Shown here: positions 11,275 through 25,066 of the stretch, piece by piece | Layout of the letters: each line of letters opens with the position of its first letter | Numbering within the stretch: the stretch's first letter is position 1 | Assembly (NCBI GenBank): GCA_021397835.1 | Contig: JAJFZO010000065.1 | Coordinates: 930,001-994,000, forward strand | Length of the DNA stretch: 64,000 nt | Reading direction: 5' to 3' | Source of the DNA: Moringa oleifera | Taxonomy: Eukaryota > Streptophyta > Magnoliopsida > Brassicales > Moringaceae | Made by a program: the position numbers and the translations under genes | The notes under the pieces: generated by a model | The model's database searches: none | Told to the model about the DNA's origin: nothing | Seen by the model: only the letters and a program-made list of their open reading frames with translations

Positions 11275-13967
11275 ATGGGGTTTTCGTTGTTGGGTTCATT
11301 GGGTTGCCATGCTTCAGTGAGGAGTAACCATCATGGGACTGTAAAGTTTAAATCTTTTACTGGAAAAGAGCGAATTGCTACGAATATGAAGTTTTCAAAG
11401 ATTGAGGCATACACGCCAGGAAATTCGCAGTGCAAGCTTAAGTCGATCGAATTTGAAGAGAGAAGTAGCCCGGATGAGGTAATCCAGTTTCTATTCCTCA
11501 TCAAACTCTCTTTTCCCTCTAATATTTCTTTCCGTTACTTGCTCTACTGAAGTAGAGTGCAAACTTTGTTTTGATTTATCTTGTTAGTGAAGATTGATGT
11601 AGCGGCAGATAGGTCTTTCTGCAATAGTTTAGACCGAGTAGGTCATGCTTAAATTTCCTGTTTTTGTCTAAAAAATCCTTGTTTTGGTGGTTATTATTCT
11701 GGACTAACATAGTGAGGAAATGGAGTCAAATTGGGAAAAAAGGAAAAGGAGACTGTGTAGAGCTTGTTTATGTATTCTAGTTACATATTCTGGAAAAGGA
11801 AGAGCATTTGAAGTAGAACTGAAGCTGCTAAATGAAAGGCATGTCAGTGCCCTGTGGCAATGGCAGGCCTTCAGTTAGTTTGTTTAACCGAAGGGGTTTC
11901 TCCAACATCAGCTGTTGTTATTTATGTAGACTTCTAAGACCACAGAAGTATGACCAAACTAATTAAGTTTGTTGTGAGTGGCAAGCTGCTTGTCATAGTG
12001 CAATATATGCTTGTATATTCTTTGGAAGATACATTTTATCGTTGGGTTGAAATGGGGATAAGATCCTGAGATAAGTGACTGAGTAATTGCCTTCTTTTGT
12101 GTTCCGGGAAGATATCTGGAAGCTATGTTCCAATCACTGACATTCTTGTTTCCTGTTCTATCCCTTCTTCAATTTGGTATATTTACTTGTTTAAAAAAGG
12201 ATATAGCTTCTAATATATTCTCTGCAGGCCATTTTGTATGAATGTGGAAGAGATTCATGCTGTTCAGCTTATAGTGGGTGCACTTCCTTTTCCTGATGTT
12301 GATTTTCCCTAAATCAACTGAAACCTTTGTTTCTAACATGTGAAGTTTATGGTATGATGGATTTTGAGATTTTCCAGTATTATCTTTTACTCCAAGTTTC
12401 TGTGTCCCTTCAATGACCAGAGCAAAATTTAACAGTGAATATCATTATCTTGTCAGCAAAGCTCCAAATGAAACACATAATATCAGCAGACTTAAGGGGC
12501 TTTCTTATTTCCCATTAACCTTGTTAGTTCATTCGCCCTCCATTTAGTTCATTATATGAGGTGTCAAATGCCCACATCAAACTCTTGTGCTTGTTACTTT
12601 CTCATCTTCGAAAGAGCTGTTATTTCATGCTGCTGGAGCAGTGCACATAAGGTCTGCGATTCTATCCTCTTTCTGCTCTTGTTTGGTTGTAGTAAGGGTA
12701 AACTTAGCTCCAGGTTGAATGCCATCATTTATTCTTGACTCCGCTCACTCAATTTATTTATGAAATAATTCCTGTTCTGTGATACTGTGTAATATCTTTC
12801 TGGTTCTCGTTGTTGTTAGGATTTGGATTTTCACTTCTTGCAGCCATTTTCTTAGTTTGAAAGGTTTTTTCAGTACAGCACCAGAACTGGATTCCCTTGA
12901 ATTGTTGATTGGATTAGTTTATAAATACATCTTGTGCTGTTTCTGATTTGTCATATTATTTGCTTTATTGGCAGCAGGCCATTAAAGTGCCTCACCATTT
13001 TGCAAACTTTAAAAGCTTATTTGTCAATCTGATTTTGTTCTTTGAAAGGTCAGAAAAGAGATAGAAAGATGTTACGAACTCATACACAGACTTGGGAGGG
13101 GAGTTGTGTATTTGGGTTCTTCGAGGATTGGTCCTGACTGTCCACATTACTTGCAAGCTCGGGAGTTGGGTAGAGAGGTAAGTAAATCCATATGACAGCT
13201 TATGACATACATAGAAAATGCTTCAAAAACCCATTAGAAGTCAAAGAAAATGTCATGAATTTTCTGTACGAACTTCTTATGAGTTTTATATTTCTCACTC
13301 AGCAGATTGCAAACCTTTTGGACTGTACCACATGGACAGGGGCTGGACCAGGGCTCATGGATGCTGCTATTAAAGGTGCGCTACAAGCAGGAAAACCAGT
13401 TGGTGGATTTAAGATAGGTAAAGAAGCTGGAGAATGGACTGCCTCAAATTTTCATCCATACCTACCTTCTGAAACTTATCTTACATGCAGGTAAATGGCT
13501 TAGTTGTTAAAATCTTTACTAACAAGGTCTTTAAGCATATTGAACTACGAGAATTACTTTGTATAAAATGTAGGTTTTTCTCAGCAAGAAAGCATGGGTT
13601 GGTGGATGCTGTTGTCAGGAACTCTAGTTCAGATAGAACTGCTGTAGTTGCTCTTCCTGGTGGTGTTGGTACTCTAGATGAGATATTTGAGATTTTAGCA
13701 TTGATTCAGCTTGAAAGGATTGGATCAAAGCTTCCAGTTCCTTTCTTGGTTATGAACTATGACTCATTCTATATGAAGCTATTAAACTTTCTGGGTACCT
13801 GTGAGGAATGGGGTACTGTCTCCAAGGGAGAAGTTGCTTCACTATGGAAGATCTGTAACACTAACTCAGAAGCTTTGGAGTACTTGGCTGAATTCTATGA
13901 TCTTCCATACGGTGACAAAGGCAGTAATGAAAGTAAATTGACAAGCTCACATGGAACAGTTTCTTAA
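11275..13967 (+). CDS. LOG-like cytokinin riboside 5'-monophosphate phosphoribohydrolase family protein
   Basis: Four exons, 11275-11478, 13049-13177, 13306-13490 and 13574-13967, give 303 aa. The Rossmann-like core begins near residue 75 (VVYLGSSRIGPD) and carries GAGPGLMDAA and the nucleotide-binding signature PGGVGTLDEIFE, that is PGGxGTxxE of the LOG/lysine-decarboxylase-like family. Classic LOG proteins (about 215 aa) release free cytokinin bases from riboside monophosphates. This one has about 70 extra N-terminal residues, basic and serine-rich, that could be an organelle transit peptide, and a diverged core. It resembles the less-studied branch represented in Arabidopsis by At1g50575 (from memory). 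Enzyme activity on cytokinins is therefore an inference. Intron 1 is about 1.57 kb. Confidence 0.88.
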
Positions 13968-15488
13968 TAAGTTCCAGAAGTTGTTTTAATGATTCACTCC
14001 CTGAAGATTTGACTTCAGCCAGCCTCATTGTATCTGGAACAGCCTCAGGATGTTATGCACTTTGATTTATCACAAAAATATTGAAATTAAAGAGAAATCT
14101 ATTGCTTTGTCCCTGATGGGTTTCTGCTAAGCAGACTTTACTCCAGGCTCACCAGGCAAGGACTCGAGCAATGCTGCCTGAATCTACAAATTCACCTAGT
14201 TTATAGCAGATGGAACAGAGCATAATGAGCAAGTGCCAATGAATACTAGCTGAGATAAGGGCAAAGGTGCCACCCAATTCCTATGCTACATGTCCGAAAT
14301 GCAGATCTCAACCATTTTTACAGGGGATCCAGGCTCCATCTATGGTGTTCTTCTTATCCTTCTAAACCCTACAACACTGGTTGAGGGATATCTTGTGCTT
14401 TCCTGATAATGAAAACAATGAAACTTTTAGGTTACTAAAAATATGAAGATTACACTTGATTAAAGCTTTAAGTTAGTTGCCTTTTTGAGAGTGATTAAAG
14501 CTTTAAGTTAGTTGCCTTTTTGATAGTATTTCGCAAAATGGATAGAATACTCATTTATAAACCAGGTCAACAGCCTGTCTCTAGTTTTCCTCTTATTTAG
14601 TTACCATAAAATCACGGATTATAGGATCTTAAATCTTAAAGGAATCTTATTTGTTTGAGTAAAATCTTTTGTTTTGTTTTATGTCTACGTTGTGACTTTA
14701 TTTCAAGATTGACTAAGATGATAAAGGAAACTTTATTGTGGATGTTATAACAAAACTGCTTTATCAGGCTGTAGAGAAAGTTTTAAGATTGGTATTTATA
14801 TGATCCTCAAGGAACTTTAATTTTTCAATTTTCTTATATAAGGGTTAAATGCCTGACTTGATTGTTTTACCAGGTTTTGGTTTTCCCTACAGGCTGTGAT
14901 GCAGATCTTTAGATTGTAAAAGAAAACTCATAAATGCTGTTGGATAAAATTCAGTGCAAGGTACATTGGAATCCAAATCATCATTACTTATCAAATACCA
15001 ATGAAGTTTGTATTAATCCTTGTAATCCAGATTTTCATACTTTGAAACACAGAGTATGAATCCAAATCACTTATTTTCAAATACATACCAATGAAGTTCA
15101 TATGAGTCAGCAGAGAGTTAGGGTTTGCTCGACCAGTCACTTATACCATACCGTCTTCAGCATTTATGGTGGATGATGCCCCCTAAACTAAGTACTTCAA
15201 TTCAACCCATCAAATTAAACTGAAAATGGAGCAAATTTATATTCTCATGCTTGGTGGATTAAGGCAAATGGGAATGGAAGAAAGAGGTCATGCCAACCAG
15301 GTGGCAGCAGCACCAGATCCGGCTTGTGTCCAAGAAAATTTCAACAAGTACCATGCAACATAATAATGCATTTCATTACTCAGCTTGCAAGAAGCTTCAA
15401 AATCTCGGCTAACAAATAAAAATGTAATTGAAACCAATCTAACAATCTATATGAGACCATAAAACATAATTTTGTCATGCCAGGTTCT
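13968..15488. other. Spacer between convergent LOG-like and TIM-like genes
   Basis: Presumed 3' UTRs and unassigned non-coding sequence. It includes a 35-bp tandem repeat (listed separately). No gene is supported. Confidence 0.5.
14457..14524. repeat. 35-bp tandem duplication
   Basis: Two near-identical copies beginning at 14457 and 14492, each carrying TGATTAAAGCTTTAAGTTAG. Non-coding, downstream of the LOG-like gene. Confidence 0.9.
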
Positions 15489-18400
15489 TCAGTGAGCCGA
15501 GGGAAACTTGTCCCTGTTGGACTTTGTCAAGGACTTGAAGAAAGAAGAAAAGGCCCCTTTGAGCTCGTCAGGAAGAGGTAGCGAAAGTGGAAGAGCAATG
15601 GGACGAGGCCCCTTGTTATGCCCACCTCTGTTTCTTGAAGAAAAAGAATGTGCCAGAGCTGGTTGCTGCTTGTTAAGGCCTTCGATAATGAAGGAAAATG
15701 CCCCAAAGGTGAGACAACTCTGCAGAAGAGCCTGTGGCGCTCCTGCAGAACAACCATAAAGCACAGGTAAGGCTCAACTCCCACAACCACAGCAGACGGG
15801 AAACAAGAATTTACATATGTATATCTTAAACGTTATGTTTAACTAAATTATAAACAAAGGACCCAAGCTAAATATTTAAAGAACTTGCCGACCATCACCA
15901 ATAACAAGTAAAATATAAGTATATGCAGGAAATGATATGATTCCACCAATAAGAAATTGACAAAATAACAATAGCTTTTGAAGTTTAACTAACAACCATA
16001 ATCTATTGTGGAAAACATAAAACATAGAGGAGAAAATCAAGGAGAAAAGAATTAAAAAGTGCAATTTTAACAGATAGTGGAAGTAAAAAGTTATTTGCAA
16101 TATTAAAAAAATGTAAATGCAATAAGATGCAGCCAAGAAAATACAAATCATGCAGAACCCATTAATGTTATCACAGAGCTACTTAACTGTGTCCATGGAA
16201 CATATATGAAAAGAAAGACCAAAATGAACATGTACCAGGAAAACTTAGAGCCAGACCAGTACAGCATCCAGCTACTCCAGCGTTAATGACTGCAGAGAAA
16301 GAAAACATTACTAAGACAGCATAAATAAAACATGAGAAAACTAGATCTATACTTGACATGCCATATCCATACCATCATCCTTTCCTCGCAGCCTCTTCAA
16401 AAAGCAGACAACCAAACTGTGCACTCCAGACAAAACCGCAAAAGTCTGACAACAAATAATATGAAGTTAGACTATAGTGGCTCGGAAAAAACCCAGTATA
16501 TCACATCTCAGTATGTTATATGTAGAAGGCTCTACTGGTTTTGTTCAGTTGATCTTGTAATGGAGAAATATGGAATGCTTCAAACCTTGGCATAAGACCC
16601 TGCTTCAACAAAGGATCCTTTAAAACCTTTCTTCTTAATCAGTCCAGAACCTGAAACGAGTATTTATAAGACACTTCCAAGCAATTCATCTATCCAAACA
16701 CATGAGATAAACGAATGAATTCACCAACAAAATGTGTGGAAAGATATAATTTGAGAGGCAGTTCAAGATAGCTTGCTACTACCATAATAATGATTAATAT
16801 GTCCATTCAAAATTGCTTCCTGGAAATAATTAATTGCACCAGAGAATCATTAACCAATAAGAATGTTCATTTTCAGAATAACTGCCCCCACAAGCACTTT
16901 CTGAGTTATGCATGCACAAAGATAATAAAAACCCCATCCCAAGCTAGCTATTTCATTCATCATACACTAAGACACCCATATCCTGTAAAAATTGTAAGGT
17001 GTGGCATCTGTCACACAACCACTAAATCTAGATTCCTTCTTTCTGATCTGCCTTCCTCAAGCCAACATCATAAAAGAGATGATAATCTTACCACTTCTTC
17101 AAATCAAACCATCAACAAATTCCTGTCTTCCATTTTACTCTTTCTGATGAGGAAAAAGGATAAAGGTCCAAACTCTGCATCACCGAAAGAGACTCAGACA
17201 CATAGCACAAAACTGTATTTTCTTTTGACTTCTGTGGCAAAAGACCAACTTCCACATAAATCATTCCCACTTTTTTCACCAACTACCTCACATTTAATAT
17301 GCCATTGTAGCTCCACACTCATTACTCAGACAATGAACTAAAGTTTCACAGTAAATCATGCAGTAACAGAAGAATTGTCTTTACTACTGAGATTATAGAA
17401 GCTAAGGACATGTTTGCATAACTCATTCAATAGCGTATATGTCTAACACATACTTGATGCAACTACGAAAGTTGTAAGTTTGACAAAACTTACCTCATCA
17501 GAAAGTTTATTTTTGGCCAGTACAGGAGAAATTTACATGATGGGAGGAAAACATTCTAAAGTTATCAAATACTTAAGCAGTTACTCCAGTTATCTAGAAA
17601 AGCATCTCTTCTTTGAGGCAGATACCAAAAATCTGTCATTGAGCACCAATAAATTATTCAATGCAACACTCCTAAACTTCATCTCCCTCATTTGCACAGT
17701 ACTAATAACGCTCAATAGAGAAAACAAAAACCACATTTATGATGCTCTAATTTATAAGTGTGTCTTGCTCATTTCAACATTAGACAAACTTGATAAACAG
17801 TACATCCATACATAAGCTTACACTATCATTGCAATCCTCACATTTAGTGACCATAAAAAATGTTTCAAATTCAATCTCTACAGCATCATCGAAATAGTTT
17901 CAGAACAAGCATTAATAGCAGCTAAAATTCACCTTTCAATTGCTACCATTTAGAAACCTCACAGGATCCTACATAAAGAATTTCCCAATACCACACAAAT
18001 GAAATCCAATTTTCCTTTAGATAACAACACACAGTCACAAGCTTTGGTCTTTCTCAAAATTCACTGAAAATCCCCACATACACCACACCAGCCAAGAAAT
18101 CACTGATAATTCTTACCAGCTATCAGAGCAGCACAGCCCTTAACCCTCTCCCCTCCCTCCAGAAAAAAGAAAGAAAAATAAATGCATGAAAATTTTAGGA
18201 AAGAAAAGAAAGACTTCCATATTTAAAGTAATGCAGCTAATTGTGAAGAAATAGGTCTGACTCTTATAAAAAAATTCCTTTGTTTTCTTTTTTTTTTTAA
18301 AAAGAAAACAAATATGAACAAACACCAACATGTATATACAGAGAGGGGGAGAGAGAGAGAGAGAAGGGAAGAGTGGGACCGTAGCCGAAGATAGAGCCCA

Positions 18401-18551
18401 TGAAGGCACCAGCGGCAGAGTCTCCGGCGAACTGAAGCAGACAGACAGCAGGAGAGGCAGCAGGAGTGGGGATTATCGCCTTCGAAGGAGGGTTTGCATT
18501 GTATTCGCGATTGTCATCATTGCTTGTGTTGGGAGAATCCACGCTCGCCAT
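15489..18551 (-). CDS. TIM17/TIM22/TIM23 (PRAT) family membrane protein
   Basis: Five minus-strand exons, 18551-18380, 16650-16586, 16445-16373, 16289-16236 and 15742-15489, give 205 aa in continuous frame. PRAT proteins form protein or amino-acid channels in mitochondrial or plastid membranes. After a polar N-terminus of about 30 residues, four glycine-rich hydrophobic segments follow: [47 protein letters not shown] and [12 protein letters not shown]. The C-terminal 60 residues are basic and proline-rich. It recalls the Arabidopsis pair At5g55510/At4g26670 (from memory), annotated as TIM22-like. Whether it acts in mitochondria or plastids is not visible. Intron 1 is 1.7 kb. Confidence 0.87.
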
Positions 18552-18965
18552 ATCTATCCAACTCTCGGCTACTTGTGCTCGCGTACCTTACTATTGATGA
18601 GATCAAAACCCCAGACACAGACTTTTTAGAGTGAAACAAACTTTTTGGGATGATTATCTTGCACCCCCGTTTTTAAGAACCACATCCAAACGACGCCGTT
18701 TCTTAGAAACAGTACCACTCTTTATTTGTTTAACGACCAAAAAGGGTAATGAGAAAATTATAATCTGAAGGAAGGAGAGATATTTAATATACCAAATCTT
18801 TATTATGAAAAGAGAGATAAGAATCAGAAGAATACAAAATTATACAAACTGAGCACACAAGAAATAAAGATAACAACCAAGTGGTACAGATTCCTGGACC
18901 CAAGCAGGATCCTATGCCAGCCATTTGACTCAAGGCGAAGCAAAACAAGGGAATTGGGAGGAGGG
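18552..18965 (-). promoter_or_regulatory. TIM-like promoter / kinesin 3' UTR
   Basis: A short spacer between two minus-strand genes. It contains an AACGACGCCGTTTC string (18689-18702), close to the palindromic motif seen in many plant promoters, near the expected TIM-like start. The kinesin 3' UTR must occupy the right part. No TATA was identified with confidence. Confidence 0.4.
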
Positions 18966-21900
18966 TCAGTAATGGTCTTGATAGATTGCTCCGAATTCTG
19001 CTCTCCATGCCTGATCGTCATCTGGGATGGTGCTGTTGTGTACCACATCAGAATCCTCCCGGTATAGTGGTTGCAATGCAGATTCTGGCAATCTGCTCTC
19101 TGCAAGGTACTGCTTCATGGTGACCATCTCCATCTTGTGTTTTCTTTTGATCTTCTCTATTTGCTTCTTTAACTTGTCATTTTCTTCCTGAATCCCGGTG
19201 AACTTGTCCTGTATGGATGATTCAATAAAATAAATAGTTAAAAACTTGCCCACGTTAGAATCAACGAAGGACTATTAGAATGTGAAGTTACCTCAGCAGC
19301 TGAGGCAGCTTGCTCGGCTTCTCTCAACCTGACAAGTAGTTCCCCTGCAGCATGCACAGCTTCTGCAGTGTCCCTAAGTTGAATTTTAAGACTCTTGTTC
19401 TCCTTTTTTAAGAACTCCCTCTCCCTCTCTCTCTCCACTCTAAGAGCAGAAAGCTCTGCAGCCAGAGATTTGGCAAAACGAGAGCCATGGCCTTTTGCTC
19501 CTGCTTTTGCTGCTGCCCTCTTCACCTCTGCTATCCCTTCCATGATTGCACGGTGCTTTCCAGCCAAGTCGTTATACTTCTCTTGTAGTTCTGTATACTG
19601 TTCAACAAATCTAGCATGGCCGAGGACAGCTCTGTGAAGTGCATCATCTAACTCTTCAGTGCATTGCTTCTCTAATTTCAATTCTGTTCCTACCTTTTCT
19701 GCACGCCTACGGTGAGCTTCAAGATCAACTCTGAGTTCTTCGGTCAAAGATATCCAATCGCTTTCCATTTCTGTCCACCTCTGCCTTTCCTTCTCAAGCT
19801 CTTCCGCAGTATTATTTCCATAATCTACACTTTGTCGCAATTGAATGCATCGTGACAACAAAGAGGACCTCAACTTGTCAGTAGAGTTGTTTGGAGAAGA
19901 AGCAGCATATGAGTTCAACTTGCTCTTTAAGGTTTTGATTTCTTCCAGAAGAGCTTCCCTCTCACTGATATCAAAATAAGTGTTCATATGCACTTCCTGC
20001 ACTTCCTTTATGACCTCTGACTGATCTTCGACATCATTGCATTTCAGAAGCTGCACAAATTGACAGAATCATACAACAGTGAACTCTCCAAATCATAGAT
20101 GATTTTATGAAATAATCTTAGAGGTTTGATCTTATAAATGAAAACCATAACTGACCTTATTTTCATCCCTTGGTGAATGCTGCTCTTGATTTCTGGGTGC
20201 CTCAAACGGAATTATTTGGTGTTCTTTCCCATATTTGTATTGCTCCAACTGAAGAAATTCAGACCGTCAATCTAAAATTCAAGTTGGTACAAGCGGATAA
20301 ATCAATGATGTCAGATTAAATTATTACCAAATGATTTAATTGCTCAATTTTGGCAGCTTGCTCGAGGCGTACAGTTTCAAGCTCCTTTTGTCTCTTAGTA
20401 GCTTCTGCCAAATCATTCTCTGTAGCCTGATTGACATGAAAAAGACAGATAAAGCTAACAAGGCAAATGTAAGGTGAGTTACGTTCATGTCCATAACAAT
20501 TAAGCCCGGACTTACGTTAGCCACTTGGTCCGTTGGTTTGTTAGGATTGGCTGCCTCATCAACTGCTACAACCCATGTTTTTATACTATCCTCGATCTCA
20601 TTTTGATTATTCTCAAACTTCTGTCTGCAGGACAGACAAAGTAAAGAAGATGGCCCATCTGAAGAAAGCTTCTTTTCTTCTAATGTTTGAAGAGAAGCAT
20701 TGGCTTTGTCAACTTCTGGACAAGGTTTCAGTGTCAAGTGCTCAAATGAGAAAGAAACAGAAGACCTGCTTGACGAGTTCTTTTGATGATAGTCAATAAT
20801 CTGCAAACCTCTGTGAAGGCTGGCAGCTAAAGATTCAGTGGGACCAGGAAATATCTTGCTTGAATGCAAAGAGGAGCGAATATGCTCACTTTGTCTAAGT
20901 GACTGTCCTAATGCATCTCCGTTAAAATTTGAACTCTCTGACACATTGTTCTGACTTGCCAAGAATGATGATGAGATAGCCATGCTTCTCCTCTGGTTAT
21001 TACCAATCTTTGGTGACTCTGAAAAGGTTGGTTCTGGCAGGATTGGAGACTGGTGGGATGTGCTGATTGAAATGTGACTACTGAATGCAGGATGAATGGC
21101 CCTTGATGTATTTGGGTCTCTTGGGCCATCTGCCAAAGCAGTACTTTCCTTATGATGTTCTTTCTGAGGTTTCTCCATCTCACTTTCTTCAATTTCAATT
21201 TCTTCTGTACAGATTTCATCTTCACTCATCAATTCTGCTTCACAGTTTGCACTTACAAAGGAAGACTGGATTGAATCTCTATTCCCAGGTAGGTGTCTTA
21301 AATTTTCTTCACAAGAACTATGCATCTGATCAATCTGTTGATGTAGCTCCCTTACATCATCCTCATTAACATTTATGTCTTCCTCATAATCATGATCCAA
21401 GCGTGGCAAGATTAAAGAACGGTTTAGACTAACTCTCAATTGATTCAAGCTATCCCGTACATTTCGCCCGCTGAAGTATCCTTTCCTATTCCCACCTGAG
21501 TTATGCACATCGGACTTGGCTCTTATAAGTTCTTCCTGTGTTCAGCATGATAAACATTTGACAATTTCAGGTTGATTGTCAGCTTCAGAACAAAAACAGG
21601 AAGGAGATATCCTTCATGAGAATGTCATACCTTTAATTGACGAATCTGATCACTCAAATCATTAACATGATCTTCTGAGATCTCATTTATAACTGGCTCA
21701 TTTTTTATGCATTTAACCCGCTGCGCAAATCTGAGAGTGCTCATTGTATCACCAGTATTTCTGCATTTATCAGGCCCAAATGGTTGAGTCAGAAGAAGAC
21801 ACAAGGGACCTCAAGCACAGTTTCAGTAGAATGATACAACCTGTCTTATGCTAATTAACTATGTCAGAGAGTTAATCTAGTGACCCTATCCATCAATTTA

Positions 21901-24900
21901 TTTCAAGATTCATTTTCTGATATGTTAAAGTAGTTTACATAGAGACAAACATTGGCTAGGTGTACAATTAGATAGAAAATTTAAATAATCTTTTTCCCTA
22001 ATGATATGTTAGGTTGTCCTGATACTACTAGCACCATGAACATGATCACCCTACATAAGATCAAATTGTGAACATCCTAAAGGTTTAATAGTACTGATGC
22101 TCAAATTATGTAAGCAATAGGTCTAATGTAGTTAAGGAAGATACATGTTTTCTGGAGAGATGGCACAGATAACTGTAAGTTTTGCATTGCCGCCAAGTGA
22201 TTCTCGCAACAAATGTGTTAAACAGGAGCCTTTGTAGGGAACATCTTCAGATTTTCCCTGGTGAACTCCTGTTGTGAGAGTGTGTACCAGGTAGCTGCAA
22301 AATGAGAAAAATAACATGATCATCAAAGGACTGTTACTATTCCACTATTTATCCCGGAAGATACATTTTAATCCTGAAAAAATCTTGAATAAGATTTGGT
22401 GACAAAAGCAACTAAATTAGAAACCTTCTGAACCCAAAATTCTTGGGGTAGTTTCAATAGAAATAAATTAATTGTGGAAAAACATAATGGTTGCTAGATG
22501 AAATGGCAATGGTTTCATTCAAATCTGCATAGAGAAGGCATTTTCAATATTATCAAACTTATATGGATGTGATGGACCATACCCAAGCTGTGATAGAGAC
22601 TTCTTCACATTTTTGCCTTCCTTTACACATTGTCTGCTTGCATCATCAAGTGTATGTCTATCCGATCCAGCAAGATCAACCAGGGTCATTCTGCTTGTCC
22701 TTGAACTACTAAAACATTTTGACGAGGTCCCCTGTGGCATGAATCCACAATGTTCAACTACTAAAATTTAACAAATTAACTCCTGTTTGGGAAAGACAGC
22801 AACTGAACAATGTGAATCAGTGATACCTTGCACCAAGACTCAATAACAAAAGTAAATACAATGTGGGATCGGGAGCTCTTTGAATTTATGCTTGTTGCTC
22901 CCACTTTTCTACTTGAAAGCCCCTGCAGTGCATAACATAACCATATGACCCATAAAATGACTTCAGACATGGATAAAAAACCATGGAGATATAAATGTAT
23001 ATCGACACATTTCATATAGTATAAACATACTAGCTGAAAAGTCTGTAAACATACATCTATCTAATGACAAAAGACCAGGAACTTGGTGATATGAATGACA
23101 AAGAAGTCTAGACTAGTAAGTGCAGCCTTCATACCTTGATCAAAATCTGCATAATGTCATCATAGCTACTGACATACTCCTCAGTCAAATTTTCAACATA
23201 TAACCCGTTCTTTGTATCATCCTTTATCTGTAACAATTTACATCAGCCAATGTTTCATTAAAACTATCAAAGTACAAATATGAAACACACATGAAATTAA
23301 AACTAAATAAAAGCAAGCCCTACCTCAAGGTTTCTCTGGGTTGGATCAAGTAGATCCCCAATTTTCTCATTGTATACCTGGAATATAAAATCATTTGTAT
23401 TAAACATGTTACTATGGGTGAAACAGAATGCACAACCCTACTTATGAGTTTTCAAGGAGGAGAAATTACCTCAAGAAAAGAACAACGGCACTGATAGTTT
23501 ATCTGTTTCCCTTCAGAGTTCTCCTGTTCCTGAACATGATAATTTGAACCAAATAGTCACTATCCACATTTTGCATTTTTTATTTTGCATTAGTTTCTAT
23601 TTTGACATTTCTTAGTTCACTTCAGTTTCAATATAGCCAGGAAACGTTACGTACTTTCTGAATCTCAGAAAACAGCATTTGAAAAATGCGAGGTACGATG
23701 CCCTGATGACTGCTGGGTGAAGGATCCTCAACCATGGCGCTTGGAGGGCCCCATAGAGTGTAGGTCTTCCCGCATCCAGTCTAGTTATAATAATTCAACA
23801 AAATCACATAATCAGAAGAACAGTCAAACAAGTTTCACGTGAAATGCAAACTCTTATGTTCTATGAAAACTGAGAAACGTAATTCATTACATACCTGTCC
23901 ATATGACAATACTGAAGTGTTGTAACCAGCTAATGCGTTTTGAACCAAAGGAATACCAACTAGCTGGAAGATATCTTCCTGGCAGTAACAAATGAGTGGC
24001 TCGTGAATCAAAAACAACTCAAAATACCTTTCATATTGCTTCTAATTTCCAAAAGACAAAGAAGTTCACCTAAATGAGGCCAACTAGTTGAATTAGAATT
24101 TACTTCTCTTCTTAACCTTGTTCTGCCTAATATAAAACATTTGGTATCTAAAGGAGAAAATGAATCCACTTAAAGAAATACATAGATTGAGCCTCAAACC
24201 TGATTTGAATTTGAATCAAGAACCGAATCAAATGTAAATTTCCGATCACCAATGCACAGCGAATCTGAAGAAAGCTTCCTCACGGCTGTGTTCACCTCAT
24301 TTACGGTTTTAATTCTCACCACGACCTAATCATTATATACAATAATCAGGTAAAAGCCACAAAATACTTTCAAATATGGTCCAGCGAAACCCGGAGTCTA
24401 GATATAAAAGTAACAGATTCGTTGTAAAGCTTTAACCACTAAATTTACCTTCACTGATGGATCTGATGTCTCTGATACTTCATTATGATCGTCAGATCCC
24501 ACAATCTCTTTCTGTTAAGTATCATGTTTCAGAGAAGAAAAATTAGGCTTTTAGACAGAGCAAAAGTTTATTTGTCACTCAAAAATAAAACAAGTTATGA
24601 TCTACATAGACAACCGCCCATATAAATAAATACATCACGTTAATTGAAATTCCGAATTATATACCAAACTTGAAAGTCTTCCCTAATAGTAGAAGCTTTG
24701 AAGTACAAGAATATGCATACAAGAATTGCAGGCACTAAATTAAGATTTCACCCATTTCCGGTAGTAAACGAAAGGATTTCTTCTTCACTATACCTTGATT
24801 GGTGGGTCCGGGGGCGCTATCACTTCAGTATGGCTGTCGGATCTGGAGATCTGTCTCTGGGACGGCTTCGTGAACTGAGCGGTGCTGTTGCTAACCTGAA

Positions 24901-25066
24901 TGTTTAGATCAACGGGAGGAGTGTTTTCGATGTTGGATTTGGAAGATTTAGGGTTAGAGTTAGCCTTTTGCTTTGCAGAGATGGATCTGTGAAGCAGACT
25001 GCGTATCGAAGAAGTCGATAAGCTTCCAAGAAAGCGGTTGTCGCTCATCTCTGTCGCAGATTTCAT
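18966..25066 (-). CDS. Kinesin-12 family motor protein (KIN-12F-like)
   Basis: Seventeen exons: 25066-24794, 24511-24449, 24325-24200, 23978-23895, 23780-23655, 23529-23470, 23377-23324, 23227-23135, 22922-22827, 22731-22583, 22294-22145, 21760-21631, 21535-20516, 20426-20328, 20248-20156, 20050-19292 and 19208-18966, giving about 1205 aa. The plus-end-type motor lies at about residues 110-460: P-loop GQTGCGKT (181-188), switch I NSKSSRSH (306-313) and switch [10 protein letters not shown] (342-349). A 340-residue linker exon follows, then coiled coils and a C-terminus ending [21 protein letters not shown]-12 motors work at the phragmoplast during cell division. The P-loop has Cys where most kinesins have Ser. 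An in-frame ATG nine bases upstream (25075) is an alternative start. Subtype F is from memory; KIN-12 is secure. Confidence 0.93.

Noticed and set aside
16790..17341. Plus-strand open frame of 183 codons
   Set aside because: It lies wholly in intron 1 of the minus-strand TIM-like gene, has low-complexity Thr/Ser/His composition and no domain.
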